Shown here one piece after another: positions 54,525 to 63,343 of a stretch of DNA of 64,000 nucleotides. The stretch covers positions 23,259 through 87,258 of the forward strand of contig JANWWZ010000013.1 of NCBI GenBank assembly GCA_025057115.1. Reading direction: 5' to 3'. Each line of letters opens with the position of its first letter. Positions within the stretch are counted from its first letter, which is position 1. This DNA is from Bernardetiaceae bacterium (lineage in GTDB: Bacteria > Bacteroidota > Bacteroidia > Cytophagales > Thermoflexibacteraceae). The notes under the pieces were generated by a model. The model searched no databases. It had not been told where the DNA came from and saw only the letters and a list, made by a program, of their open reading frames with translations. The translations under genes and the position numbers were made by a program.

Positions 54525-56603
54525 ATGAATTTTCTCTATCCTGCTTTTCTATGGGCGCTGCTATTGGTAGCAATTCCTATTATCATTCACTTGTTCAACT
54601 TCCAGCGCCCTAAAGTGGTGTATTTTACTAATGTGGCTTTTTTGCAAGAAGTGCAGTTAGTGGCTCGTTCTCGCAACCGAGTTAAAAATTGGCTAGTCCT
54701 GTTGATGAGATGCCTTTTTGTAACAGCACTTGTAGTTGCCTTTGCCCAGCCTGTGATTCCTCATCGCAAAGGGAGCTCCCCACCGTTATCAGCCGCTCAA
54801 ACTGCTATTTACATAGATAACTCCTTTAGTATGCAATATGAGCGCGAAGGTAAAAAGTTACTAGACCGCGCTATAGATGCAGCCTTGCAAATTATAAAAG
54901 GCTTTCCCAACAATACTCGTTTTGCAGTTTTGAACAATAGCTTCGAAAATGATTTCAATTTTTTACTTGAGCCCACCAAAGCCAGTGATCTCATCTCTCG
55001 AACAGATTATAGCAATACAGCACGTACTTTAGAAAATGTTTACCAGCGTCAAGAGAGTCTGCTGACCAATAACGCTTCTGGTGGTCATTATGTGTTTTGG
55101 ATAAGCGATTTTCAGCAATTTCCAGGAAATGATCTGGAGAAGTTAGCCACTTCGCTAGATACTATAAATCAATTTTTTCTCCTACTTCAGCAAGCAGATG
55201 AAGTTTCTAATGTTTTCATAGATTCGGTTTGGCTGGAAAATCCTTTTGTGCGCGTTAACGAGAGCAATACACTCTATGTTCGCTTGCGACACTTTGGCAA
55301 TGAAATCACTGGAGAAAGATTAGTTAAATTATTCATCGACAACAAACAGGTCTCTGGAGGAACTATCAACCTACAACCAGGAGAATCTGGTCAAATGGCT
55401 CTCAATTTTGCCGTTACTTCTGCCGGGCAAAAGCATTGCCGCGTAGTGGTAGAAGATCTGCCCGTTACTTTTGACAATGCTTACTATTTTACCTTAAGCG
55501 TAGCGCCCGACATCCGCATTTTGCACATTGCAGAAAATCAGCAAGCCACTTCCTATATTGTCGGCGTTTACAGCAATGAGCCTTTTTTCAAACTCGAGTC
55601 GGTAAATGTAGGAGCCTTGGATTATGCCCGAATCGGCTTGGCAGATGTAGTAATTTTACAAGGACTCAAAGAAATCGATCCGGGATTGCAAACAGCTTTG
55701 CGGAATTTTTTAGCAAAAGGTGGAGCGCTGGCAATTTTTCCAGCACAATTTTTTAATCCCCAAGACTATTCTAATTTGTTAGGAATTCGCATCAACTTCA
55801 TCAATGAAGCACTTTCCTCTGCCACTATGCCTCTGCCAATGAATCCACCTGACTTACAAGAGCCTTTTTTCAAAGGAGTATTTGAAAAAGTCAGCGAGCA
55901 AATGGCTACTCCAGAGGCAAAAGCTAACTTATCTTGGGCAGGTGCTGGGCGCAACTTACTTACCTTGCGCAATGGACAACCTTACTTGACTTCTTTTGAA
56001 GTGCTCAACAGTACAGTATTTCTTTTTGCTGCACCGTTAGACCTGAGTTTTACTAATTTGCCGCAAAATGCGTTCTTCGTGCCAATAATGTACAAAATTG
56101 CCTTGGCAGGCAAGCGAAGTACAGGTAGGCTAGCCTATTCTTTTGCTGAGTCTCTTATTTCAATTCCCTTGACGGAAGGTCAGAATTTTTCTCGCAATGA
56201 TGTACTCAAACTCGTTCCTGTAGATACTACCACCAGCAAGGCGAAAGAGCTCATTCCCATGCAGCGTTTTGCCGATAACCAATTGATTTTAGAGCTGCCG
56301 AAAACCGAGCTTCCTGCTGGGAATTACAATTTAGTTCAGCGAAAAAATGGCAGTGTAGTAGCAGCTTTAGCTCTTAATTACGACAAAACAGAGTCGCAGT
56401 TGAAGACCTATACGGCTGAAGAGATCAGAAAAATATTTGCAGGGAAAAAAAATGTTCAAGTGATTGAAGAGGCAGAGGCGCGTGAGTTTGCCAGTACATT
56501 TGACTTGATTCATCTCAATCGTCCTTTGTGGCGGTATTTTATCATCGCTGCCTTATTATTTTTACTGGCTGAAATATTGTTATTGCGTTTTTGGAAAAGC
56601 TAG
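54525..56603 (+). CDS. BatA-like membrane protein with a vWA-type domain
   Basis: Protein of 692 residues from the ATG at 54525. The BatA N-domain begins MNFLYPAFLWALLLVAIPII (helix 1) with LFNFQRPKVVYFTNVAFL, followed by a second helix near 60-78. Residues 95-230 form a von Willebrand A-like fold with YIDNSFSMQYE, a near-MIDAS (Asp-x-Ser-x-Ser: DNSFS) and IKGFPNNTRFAVL; a partial beta-sandwich (230-320) and a DJ-1-like glutamine-amidotransferase-type portion (about 320-480) follow, with one C-terminal helix. Bat proteins in Bacteroidota relate to aerotolerance; here only this one Bat-like gene is seen. Confidence 0.78.
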   Translation: MNFLYPAFLWALLLVAIPIIIHLFNFQRPKVVYFTNVAFLQEVQLVARSRNRVKNWLVLLMRCLFVTALVVAFAQPVIPHRKGSSPPLSAAQTAIYIDNSFSMQYEREGKKLLDRAIDAALQIIKGFPNNTRFAVLNNSFENDFNFLLEPTKASDLISRTDYSNTARTLENVYQRQESLLTNNASGGHYVFWISDFQQFPGNDLEKLATSLDTINQFFLLLQQADEVSNVFIDSVWLENPFVRVNESNTLYVRLRHFGNEITGERLVKLFIDNKQVSGGTINLQPGESGQMALNFAVTSAGQKHCRVVVEDLPVTFDNAYYFTLSVAPDIRILHIAENQQATSYIVGVYSNEPFFKLESVNVGALDYARIGLADVVILQGLKEIDPGLQTALRNFLAKGGALAIFPAQFFNPQDYSNLLGIRINFINEALSSATMPLPMNPPDLQEPFFKGVFEKVSEQMATPEAKANLSWAGAGRNLLTLRNGQPYLTSFEVLNSTVFLFAAPLDLSFTNLPQNAFFVPIMYKIALAGKRSTGRLAYSFAESLISIPLTEGQNFSRNDVLKLVPVDTTTSKAKELIPMQRFADNQLILELPKTELPAGNYNLVQRKNGSVVAALALNYDKTESQLKTYTAEEIRKIFAGKKNVQVIEEAEAREFASTFDLIHLNRPLWRYFIIAALLFLLAEILLLRFWKS

Positions 56604-56644
56604 CCAAGAGCATTTGAGCATTTTGAGGAGTAATTTTTGGATGC

Positions 56645-57370
56645 ATGGCTAAGCACTATTTTTCCTTCAAGCGTTTTGGCATCCATCAAGCAGGCTGCAG
56701 CATGAAGGTAAGCAGCGATGGATGTTTATTTGGTGCATGGATCGCCGAACAGTTGCAAGGCAAGTCAGGCAGGGCGTTGGATGTGGGAACAGGTACGGGA
56801 CTACTGGCTTTGATGGTAGCCCAGCGAGCTCCTCAATTGTTCATTGATGCGGTAGAAATCGATCAATTAGCAGCTGCGCAGGCGAAACATAATGTACTGC
56901 ACTCCCCTTTTAGTGATCAAATTCAAGTGTTTTCTATTTCAGTGCAAGAATTTGTTGCCCAAAGCAACACTCTTTATAACTACATTTTTACTAACCCGCC
57001 GTTTTTTGAAAATAGTTTGCAACCCTCTGGCAGCAGTCGGGCTGTAGCAACCCACACGGTTGCTCTTAAATACGAAGAGCTCCTTAGCATAGCAGTTGCC
57101 AAGCTTGTCTCTGATGGATTTTTATTTATTATGCTTCCTGCTTTGTCAGTTGACAAGTTCATCTTTCTCGCTGCGCGGCGGAGATTGCTTCCACACATGT
57201 GCTTATATTGGCGATCTCGCAATAGTGAACCCCCTCATATTGCGATGCTTCAACTTGGCAAGTTGCCCGCTGTTCAGTTACAACAGCATCACTACAGCTT
57301 CTATACCCCTGAGAACAATTACTCGCCTTATGTGCGTAGCTTACTTGCTGAATACTACCTATATTTTTGA
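56645..57370 (+). CDS. trmN6: tRNA1(Val) adenine-37 N6-methyltransferase-like
   Basis: Rossmann-fold SAM methyltransferase of 241 residues. The SAM motif is ALDVGTGTGLLALMVAQ (about 41-57), the acidic motif FIDAVEIDQLAAAQAKHN, and the catalytic NPPFFENS (Asn-Pro-Pro-Phe) near 115-122, as in TrmN6 (YfiC). FKRFGIHQAGCSMKVSSDGCLFG is the substrate-binding N-terminus, close to TrmN6. Modifies A37 of tRNA-Val if the assignment holds; other tRNAs are possible. Confidence 0.87.
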   Translation: MAKHYFSFKRFGIHQAGCSMKVSSDGCLFGAWIAEQLQGKSGRALDVGTGTGLLALMVAQRAPQLFIDAVEIDQLAAAQAKHNVLHSPFSDQIQVFSISVQEFVAQSNTLYNYIFTNPPFFENSLQPSGSSRAVATHTVALKYEELLSIAVAKLVSDGFLFIMLPALSVDKFIFLAARRRLLPHMCLYWRSRNSEPPHIAMLQLGKLPAVQLQQHHYSFYTPENNYSPYVRSLLAEYYLYF

Positions 57371-57381
57371 AAGTCTAGCAA

Positions 57382-57412
57382 TTGGCAAAAAAGAATAAAA
57401 AACATAGCTTTG
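57382..57412 (+). promoter_or_regulatory. promoter of the 57.4-kb small gene (and possibly secDF)
   Basis: TTG (57382-57384), 20 bases, TAGCTTTG (57405-57412): an exact consensus, 18 bases before the ATG at 57430. It overlaps the trmN6 3' flank. Confidence 0.7.
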
Positions 57413-57429
57413 CCAACTCATTGTAAATC

Positions 57430-57801
57430 ATGCGCCGCTTTCTCGTTCAGGCAAGTAGTTGGCTGGTGGTCTTTCTACTGGTATTTTACGTACCTGTGGC
57501 GCAAGGCACTATTTATCTACAAGCGCATTGTTTACAGACTCCAATAAATAAGCAGTTATCCAATTCTCAAGAAAAGGACAAGCAGAAACAGGAAACTCTA
57601 GCACAGGCCTCTGAGCTAAAAGCCATCATCAGCGTAGGAATTCAACACATCTTTTCTAGCTGGATTGTACATCAAACGCCTTTGTTATTTTGCTTTACTG
57701 CGTTTGAAATCCCTCCTTGCATTTCAGTAGATTATTTCCGTTTTGTTTGGCTCTTTTTAGAAGTATTATTTGGCTCTCTCATTTTGCCGAATGCTCCCTA
57801 A
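57430..57801 (+). CDS. hypothetical small protein with terminal membrane segments
   Basis: Protein of 123 residues, with a signal or membrane segment (about 8-28, ASSWLVVFLLVFYVPVAQG), a hydrophilic middle rich in Gln, Lys and Glu, and a C-terminal hydrophobic stretch (about 75-115, TPLLFCFTAFEIPPCISVDY, WLFLEVLFGSLIL). I recognise no family. A consensus promoter lies directly upstream, so it is probably expressed, and secDF follows 66 bases downstream on the same strand. A linked role in export is only suggested by position. Confidence 0.55.
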   Translation: MRRFLVQASSWLVVFLLVFYVPVAQGTIYLQAHCLQTPINKQLSNSQEKDKQKQETLAQASELKAIISVGIQHIFSSWIVHQTPLLFCFTAFEIPPCISVDYFRFVWLFLEVLFGSLILPNAP

Positions 57802-57867
57802 GGGATAACCTTTGTTCTTTCACCGCGCTCAAGTTTTTGAAATCACCACTTAATTCAATATAAAGCC

Positions 57868-60800
57868 ATGAAAAACAGAAGTTTTATTGTTGCCCTTACC
57901 GTCATTATATCTTTGCTTTGCTTGTTTTACTTGTCTTTCTCTTTGGTGTCGTACACAATTCAAAAAGACGCCAATGCCTATGCAATGGATAGCACGGGTA
58001 ATATCAACTACCAAAAGCGCCAGCGCTACTACGACTCGCTGTGGAACTTGCCAGTGTATAATCTCGGCATTACTTCCTTTACACTGCGCGAGGTAAAAGA
58101 ATTTGAGTTGCATCTAGGGCTAGACTTGCAAGGGGGCATGCACGTAGTGTTAGAGGTGTCTCCCGTAGATATTATTAAATCGATGGCAGATAATAGCCAA
58201 GACCCCAATTTCGTGCAAGCCCTTGCCAACACGCAGAAATTAGCCATAGGTAGCCAGCGTTCATTTACCGAGATCTTTTTTGAAGAGTATGAAAAACTTG
58301 CAGGTCCTAATCAGTTGAGTAAAGTATTTGCAAATCCTTCTAATCAAGGAGTAATTGATTTTAAAACCCCTGAAACAGAGATTAAGCGGATTATTACCAG
58401 TGAAGTAGAAAACGCCATTGAACGCTCTTACCGAATTATCAAGTCGCGCATAGACAAGTTTGGCGTAACCAATCCCAATGTGCAGCGCATTCCTGGCACT
58501 GGAAGGATTCAAGTAGAATTACCTGGGGTAGAAAATCCTGAGCGCGTGCGCCGTTTGCTGCAAGGAGTAGCTAAACTAGAGTTCTGGGAGGTTTACGAAC
58601 CCGATGAATACGTGGAATTTCTGCGCAAGATTAACGACTATGCAATTAATCGGCAAAAAGCTAGTATTAATGACATGCCAATGGAGTTAGCAATAAAAGA
58701 AGCAATGGCTTCCCTTGCAGAAGGGGCAGACACTTTAAAAGCTACAGGAGATAGTGCTAAAGTAGCTAAGAAACCTTCAGAGAAAAGAAAAGAAGACTCT
58801 TTAGCGATAGTTGAACGAGTTAAGGACTCCTTGAAAAAAATAGAAGGTCAAAGCTCGGTGCTATTTGCTAAGCTAGTGCGGGTCAATTCAAATTACTTTG
58901 AGCTTATTTACGAGGCTAAAGATACTGCCGCAGTCAATGATATCATTTTTGATCCTGCTGTAGTGTCAATTGCACCAAAGGCAAAGTTTCTCTGGGGAGC
59001 TAAACCTACCTTTGAACAACAAGGCAAGCAATATTACACTCTGTACGTGATTAAAAAGACTCAGGGCAACCAAGCTCCTCTTACTGGCGAGGTAATTAAA
59101 GATGCTCGACAAGGGTTTGACGATCGCGGTCGACCTGATGTACAAATGTCCATGAATGCGGAGGGTAGTAAAATCTGGAAAAAACTTACAGGAGCAAATG
59201 TCAATCGCCGCATTGCTATTGTGTTAGATGACAATGTGTATTCTGCCCCTGTAGTACAATCCGAAATTGCTGGAGGGCAGTCTTCTATTTCAGGTAACTT
59301 TACTATTGAAGAGGCGCAAGACTTGGCAAATATCCTCAAAGTAGGTAAACTACCTGCTCCCACTAGAATAGTAGAAGAAGCAGTAGTAGGTCCTTCTCTA
59401 GGTCGAGAGTCTATCCGGCAAGGTTTAATTTCTATTGTCGTTGGCTTTTTAGCAGTAGTGATTTTCATGGCTATTTACTATGCTGGAGCTGGTTTAGTAG
59501 CCAATGCAGCCTTGCTATTTAATATTTTCTTCATCGTAGGCATTTTAGCTAACTTAGAAGCAGCTCTTACCTTGCCAGGCATTGCAGGTATCGTGCTTAC
59601 TATTGGCATGGCGGTAGATGCTAATGTGCTTGTCTTTGAGCGCATCCGTGAGGAACTGCGCAACGGCAAATCTCTCTGGGAAGCTATTGAACTGGGTTAT
59701 GAAAGAGCTTTCTGGTCTATTTTCGACTCTAACCTTACTACTCTTTTAACAGGTTTCTTCCTCTATACACTTGGCACAGGACCTATCAAGGGATTTGCCA
59801 TCACTTTAATCTTAGGTATTTTCTGTTCTTTCTTCACGGCTGTTTACGTCTCGCGAGTAATTGTCTATGAAGTAGTGAGTCGCAAAAGCAACATTTCTTT
59901 TGCCATGCCCTTTACGTTTAATGCTTTCCGCATTGAAGGAGTGGACTTTATCGGCAAGCGCAAAATAGCTTACGTAGCTTCTAGTGCTGTTATTCTCATC
60001 GGCATAGTGTTGATGTTGGTGCAAGGGTTAAACTTAGGAGTGGACTTCAAAGGAGGTAGAACTTACATAGTAGAATTTAACCAGAACGTACTTGCTTCTG
60101 AAGTGCGTTCTAAGTTACTTCCTGCTTTTCAAGGGCAAGGCACGGAGGTAAAAACCTACGACAGCGATAACAAAGTAAAAATTACTACTACCTATCTAAT
60201 CGACGACGATTCCGATGAAGCAGATGCAAAAGTATTGGCAGCATTAAATGAAGGATTAAAGAGTTATGCTAATCTCAATCCCCAAATTTTGAGCTCCTCT
60301 AAAGTAGGGGCTACCATTGCTAGCGATATTAGAGACTCGGCGGTAGAATCAATATTTGCCTCTTTGTTAGCCATTTTTGCATATATCTTCTTGCGTTTCC
60401 GCAAATGGCAGTTTGGTTTAGGAGCAGTGCTAGCCCTGTTCCACGACGTGCTCATAGTAATGGCAAGCGTTGCAATTGCGCGACTGCTAGGCTTTACTAT
60501 CGAAATAGACCAAGTATTTGTTGCTGCTATTTTAACTATTATTGGTTACTCCATTAACGATACGGTAGTAGTCTTTGATCGGGTGCGCGAGTCTTTAGCT
60601 GCAGGAGCAGCTAATAGGCAAGAACTAATAGCAGGTATGAATAAGGCAATTAACGATACCTTTAGCCGCACTATTATCACTGGATTAACTACTTTCTTAG
60701 TAGTATTTGTATTGTTTGTAGCAGGCGGTGAAGTGCTGCGCGGCTTTTCTTTTGCTATGATAATGGGTGTTATTTTTGGTACTTACTCATCTATTTTCGT

Positions 60801-60915
60801 AGCCACTTCTATTGTAACAGATACGATGAGTAAAATGGAGCCTATTGGTGCACCCCAACAAAAAGTTACTGTTACAAGTAAGCCTGCCGCCAAATTAGCT
60901 CGTGCTAAGGCTTGA
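57868..60915 (+). CDS. secDF: fused protein-export subunit SecDF
   Basis: Single 1015-residue SecD-SecF fusion, the normal Bacteroidota form. Membrane helix 1 (about 5-27) precedes LGLDLQGGMHVVLEV (SecD), the P1 periplasmic head (about 100-450, including IDKFGVTNPNVQRIPGTGRI), then SecD helices 2-6 (about 510-680) with GMAVDANVLVFERIREELR. SecF begins near 690 (FIGKRKIAYVASS, LNLGVDFKGGRTY) and ends with GYSINDTVVVFDRVRE and membrane helices to about 985. It uses the proton gradient to pull translocated proteins outward. A terminator follows. Confidence 0.95.
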   Translation: MKNRSFIVALTVIISLLCLFYLSFSLVSYTIQKDANAYAMDSTGNINYQKRQRYYDSLWNLPVYNLGITSFTLREVKEFELHLGLDLQGGMHVVLEVSPVDIIKSMADNSQDPNFVQALANTQKLAIGSQRSFTEIFFEEYEKLAGPNQLSKVFANPSNQGVIDFKTPETEIKRIITSEVENAIERSYRIIKSRIDKFGVTNPNVQRIPGTGRIQVELPGVENPERVRRLLQGVAKLEFWEVYEPDEYVEFLRKINDYAINRQKASINDMPMELAIKEAMASLAEGADTLKATGDSAKVAKKPSEKRKEDSLAIVERVKDSLKKIEGQSSVLFAKLVRVNSNYFELIYEAKDTAAVNDIIFDPAVVSIAPKAKFLWGAKPTFEQQGKQYYTLYVIKKTQGNQAPLTGEVIKDARQGFDDRGRPDVQMSMNAEGSKIWKKLTGANVNRRIAIVLDDNVYSAPVVQSEIAGGQSSISGNFTIEEAQDLANILKVGKLPAPTRIVEEAVVGPSLGRESIRQGLISIVVGFLAVVIFMAIYYAGAGLVANAALLFNIFFIVGILANLEAALTLPGIAGIVLTIGMAVDANVLVFERIREELRNGKSLWEAIELGYERAFWSIFDSNLTTLLTGFFLYTLGTGPIKGFAITLILGIFCSFFTAVYVSRVIVYEVVSRKSNISFAMPFTFNAFRIEGVDFIGKRKIAYVASSAVILIGIVLMLVQGLNLGVDFKGGRTYIVEFNQNVLASEVRSKLLPAFQGQGTEVKTYDSDNKVKITTTYLIDDDSDEADAKVLAALNEGLKSYANLNPQILSSSKVGATIASDIRDSAVESIFASLLAIFAYIFLRFRKWQFGLGAVLALFHDVLIVMASVAIARLLGFTIEIDQVFVAAILTIIGYSINDTVVVFDRVRESLAAGAANRQELIAGMNKAINDTFSRTIITGLTTFLVVFVLFVAGGEVLRGFSFAMIMGVIFGTYSSIFVATSIVTDTMSKMEPIGAPQQKVTVTSKPAAKLARAKA

Positions 60916-60934
60916 GCAACGGATGCTATGATGC

Positions 60935-60961
60935 AAGCCGCCTTTAAAGGGCGGCTTTTTT
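60935..60961 (+). terminator. terminator of secDF
   Basis: AAGCCGCC-TTTAAAG-GGCGGCTT followed by a run of T, 20 bases after the stop. Confidence 0.85.
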
Positions 60962-61137
60962 GTTGATTAGGTTTACAGAAATACTGTAAAAAACGAAAAA
61001 AATAGCAAGGCACCAAAGCAAACAAAGTTTGATTGCTATCACTAAGGCGTAGCTATATCTTGTTTGTGCCGATTTTTTTTAGTATAATTATGACCGCTGC
61101 AAAATTTGTCGTTAGACTAGGTACTAAATGTTGTAAT

Positions 61138-63069
61138 ATGCAAAAACGGACTTTATTTTTTTCATCATTAGCGGGGCTGTTAATGTGCAGCGCTGCTTTA
61201 ACTGTCCCTTGCTATAGCCAGTTAAGTACAAAGAACAAGCGCGCCGAAAGGTTTTACGAAGAGTCGAAAAAATGTCTTCAACTCCGAGATTTTGATCGTG
61301 CAATAAAAAAATTAGAAGAGGCTATAAGGCTAGATCCCAATTTTTTGGAAGCTCATTTTGCTCTTGGCAATGCGTTTAACACCTTGCAAAAGGTTCAAGA
61401 AGCAGAGTTTCACTATCGCAAATGCATAGAAATTAGCCCTGAAGATAGAAAGCTAGCCTCTGTTTATTACCAATTAGGCATTATGGACTTTAGTCGAGGC
61501 AACTACAGGAATGCCCTTGCTGAATTGGAAAAATTTCTTGCCATGAACTCAGGCAGGTCAAGCCAAGTACAAGAGGCTCAAAAACGCATCGCTTCTTGCA
61601 AATATGCCTTAGAAAGCATGAAAAAACCGCTTCCATTTAAGCCCGTTGCCTTGCCTGCTCCTTTAAACCTGTTGCCTTTGCAGTATTTTCCAGTACTTTC
61701 CGCTGATCAAGAACAAATTGTTTTTACAGGCAGGCATGGCATTACGATGGATAAGGACGAAGATATTTACATTAGCTACTTTAGAAATGGCAGTTGGACC
61801 ATGCCTGAAGCCATAAAAGAGTTGTGTACCTCTTTCAATGAAGGCACATGCACTATTTCTGCCGATGGAAAGATTATGATTTTTACCATCTGCGACAACC
61901 AAATAAGACCTACCTTAGGCAGCTGTGACTTATTCATTACCAAACGATTAGGAGACCACTGGTCAGAGCCTCAAAATCTAGGCCCAGCTGTAAATTCTTC
62001 CCATTGGGATACGCAACCTGCCCTTTCACCTGATGGAAGAACGCTCTATTTTGTCTCAGACCGTCCAGGAGGAATTGGAGGACATGACATATGGGTTACC
62101 TACTTGCAAGAAGATGGACAGTGGAGCCAAGCAGTCAATTTAGGTCCTTCTATTAATACGCGCAATGATGAGTTATCTCCTTTTATGCATGCTAACAATC
62201 GAACTTTGTTCTTTGCTTCTGATAGACATCCTACACACGGAGGATATGACCTTTTTAAGTCAGAACGCACTAGTACAGGTTGGGATGTACCTGTTAATTT
62301 AGGCTATCCCCTCAATGACCATCGCAATCAAATGGGCATTTTTATCACTCCCGACGGCAAGAGGGGATATTTTTCAAATGAAGAGGCGATGACAAATGTT
62401 AGAGTTTCTAGCAAAATTTACGTTTTCGATGTTCCTGAAGAAATTCGTCCCTCTGTCGTAACCAATTACTTGAAAGGCACTGTTCGCGATGCAGTTACAA
62501 AGAAACCTCTTGATGCTACCATAGAACTTATTGCCTTAAATACCGATAGCCTGCAGCAAAAGGTAGTTTCTGATGGAGTTACAGGAAAGTATTTAATTGT
62601 ACTAAACAAAGGAGCGGAATATGCTCTTTATGTCAATAGGCAAGGATATTTGTTCAAAAGTCTTACTTTTGATTACCAAAAAGTAGGACAAGACGTAGAA
62701 ATAGACATAGAGCTTGAACCTATCAACAAAGGTGCAAGGGTGGTGCTTAATAATATTTTCTTTGAAACTGGCAAATGGAACTTGCTACCCAAATCTATCA
62801 CTGAACTTCGCAAACTGCTCAAGCTGATGCAGGACAATCCTCAGCTATCTATAGAAATTGGCGCTCATACCGATGACATAGGTTCCCATGAGTTTAATAT
62901 GGAACTTTCGCGCAAGCGAGCACAAGCTGTAGTGGATTTTCTTGTTCAACATGGCATTAGTTCGTCTAGAATAATTGCTAAGGGGTACGGCGAAACCATG
63001 CCGCAGGTGTCTAACGATTCAGAGGAAAACCGCGCAAAGAACCGCCGTGTAGAGTTTAAGTTGCTTTAA
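61138..63069 (+). CDS. PorE-like protein: TPR, beta-propeller, CRD and OmpA domains
   Basis: Start at 61138 (MQKRTLFFSSLAGLLMCSA, 643 residues); the longer frame to a TTG at 61033 is not credible. After the signal peptide (cleaved near CYSQ) come TPRs (about 38-160), a WD40/PD40-like propeller (about 185-445; repeats such as QPALSPDGRTLYFVSDRPGG), a carboxypeptidase-regulatory domain (about 455-525, LKGTVRDAVTKKPLDATIEL) and an OmpA C-domain (about 535-643, EIGAHTDDIGSHEFNMELSR). This four-domain order is that of PorE, which anchors the type IX secretion system to peptidoglycan. Alternatively a related wall-anchored OmpA protein; no other T9SS core gene is in the window. Confidence 0.8.
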   Translation: MQKRTLFFSSLAGLLMCSAALTVPCYSQLSTKNKRAERFYEESKKCLQLRDFDRAIKKLEEAIRLDPNFLEAHFALGNAFNTLQKVQEAEFHYRKCIEISPEDRKLASVYYQLGIMDFSRGNYRNALAELEKFLAMNSGRSSQVQEAQKRIASCKYALESMKKPLPFKPVALPAPLNLLPLQYFPVLSADQEQIVFTGRHGITMDKDEDIYISYFRNGSWTMPEAIKELCTSFNEGTCTISADGKIMIFTICDNQIRPTLGSCDLFITKRLGDHWSEPQNLGPAVNSSHWDTQPALSPDGRTLYFVSDRPGGIGGHDIWVTYLQEDGQWSQAVNLGPSINTRNDELSPFMHANNRTLFFASDRHPTHGGYDLFKSERTSTGWDVPVNLGYPLNDHRNQMGIFITPDGKRGYFSNEEAMTNVRVSSKIYVFDVPEEIRPSVVTNYLKGTVRDAVTKKPLDATIELIALNTDSLQQKVVSDGVTGKYLIVLNKGAEYALYVNRQGYLFKSLTFDYQKVGQDVEIDIELEPINKGARVVLNNIFFETGKWNLLPKSITELRKLLKLMQDNPQLSIEIGAHTDDIGSHEFNMELSRKRAQAVVDFLVQHGISSSRIIAKGYGETMPQVSNDSEENRAKNRRVEFKLL

Positions 63070-63188
63070 AGTGTTTTTGCTTGGCGCTTTGTTGCATCGG
63101 TAAAAGTGATGGATTCACAGAAATTTCAATTTTTGTCTGTTTTATACAAAGCAGGTTGCTTAGATGTTCACCTTATTGTTGGATTGCA

Positions 63189-63196
63189 TAATTTTG
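63189..63196 (+). promoter_or_regulatory. -7 element for tRNA-Arg
   Basis: TAATTTTG is an exact -7 match, ending 6 bases before the mature tRNA 5' end. No TTG is found at the usual distance. Confidence 0.5.
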
Positions 63197-63202
63197 CACA
63201 AA

Positions 63203-63275
63203 GACCCCGTAGTTCAACTGGATAGAATAGAAGTTTCCTAAACTTTTGATATGGGTTCGAGTCCCGTCGGGGTCA
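63203..63275 (+). tRNA. tRNA-Arg (anticodon CCT)
   Basis: A 73-base tRNA: acceptor GACCCCG pairs with CGGGGTC, the discriminator base is A, and CCA is not encoded. The D arm holds AACTGGATA, the anticodon stem GAAGT/ACTTT (one G-T wobble) encloses loop TTCCTAA with anticodon CCT (reads AGG), and the T arm GGGTTCGAGTCCC is standard. Followed by a hairpin at 63292-63324. Confidence 0.95.
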
Positions 63276-63291
63276 CGGGGCTAAATAAAAA

Positions 63292-63324
63292 AACCTTGCA
63301 GCTTGTGGTACTGCAAGGTTTTTT
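63292..63324. terminator. bidirectional terminator between tRNA-Arg and the S74 gene
   Basis: AACCTTGCAG pairs with CTGCAAGGTT (10 bp) around a 9-base loop, with an A run before and a T run after, so it can act for the plus-strand tRNA and the minus-strand gene. Confidence 0.8.
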
Positions 63325-63343
63325 GCTTGCAAAATATGCCCTG

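Noticed and set aside
59061..59468. 135-codon minus-strand frame inside secDF
   Set aside because: Antisense shadow of a conserved gene; Ser/Thr/Pro/Arg-rich composition typical of such shadows.
61033..61137. N-terminal extension of the PorE-like protein
   Set aside because: A TTG start and a second hydrophobic stretch without Tgt-like need; the ATG at 61138 begins a proper signal peptide.
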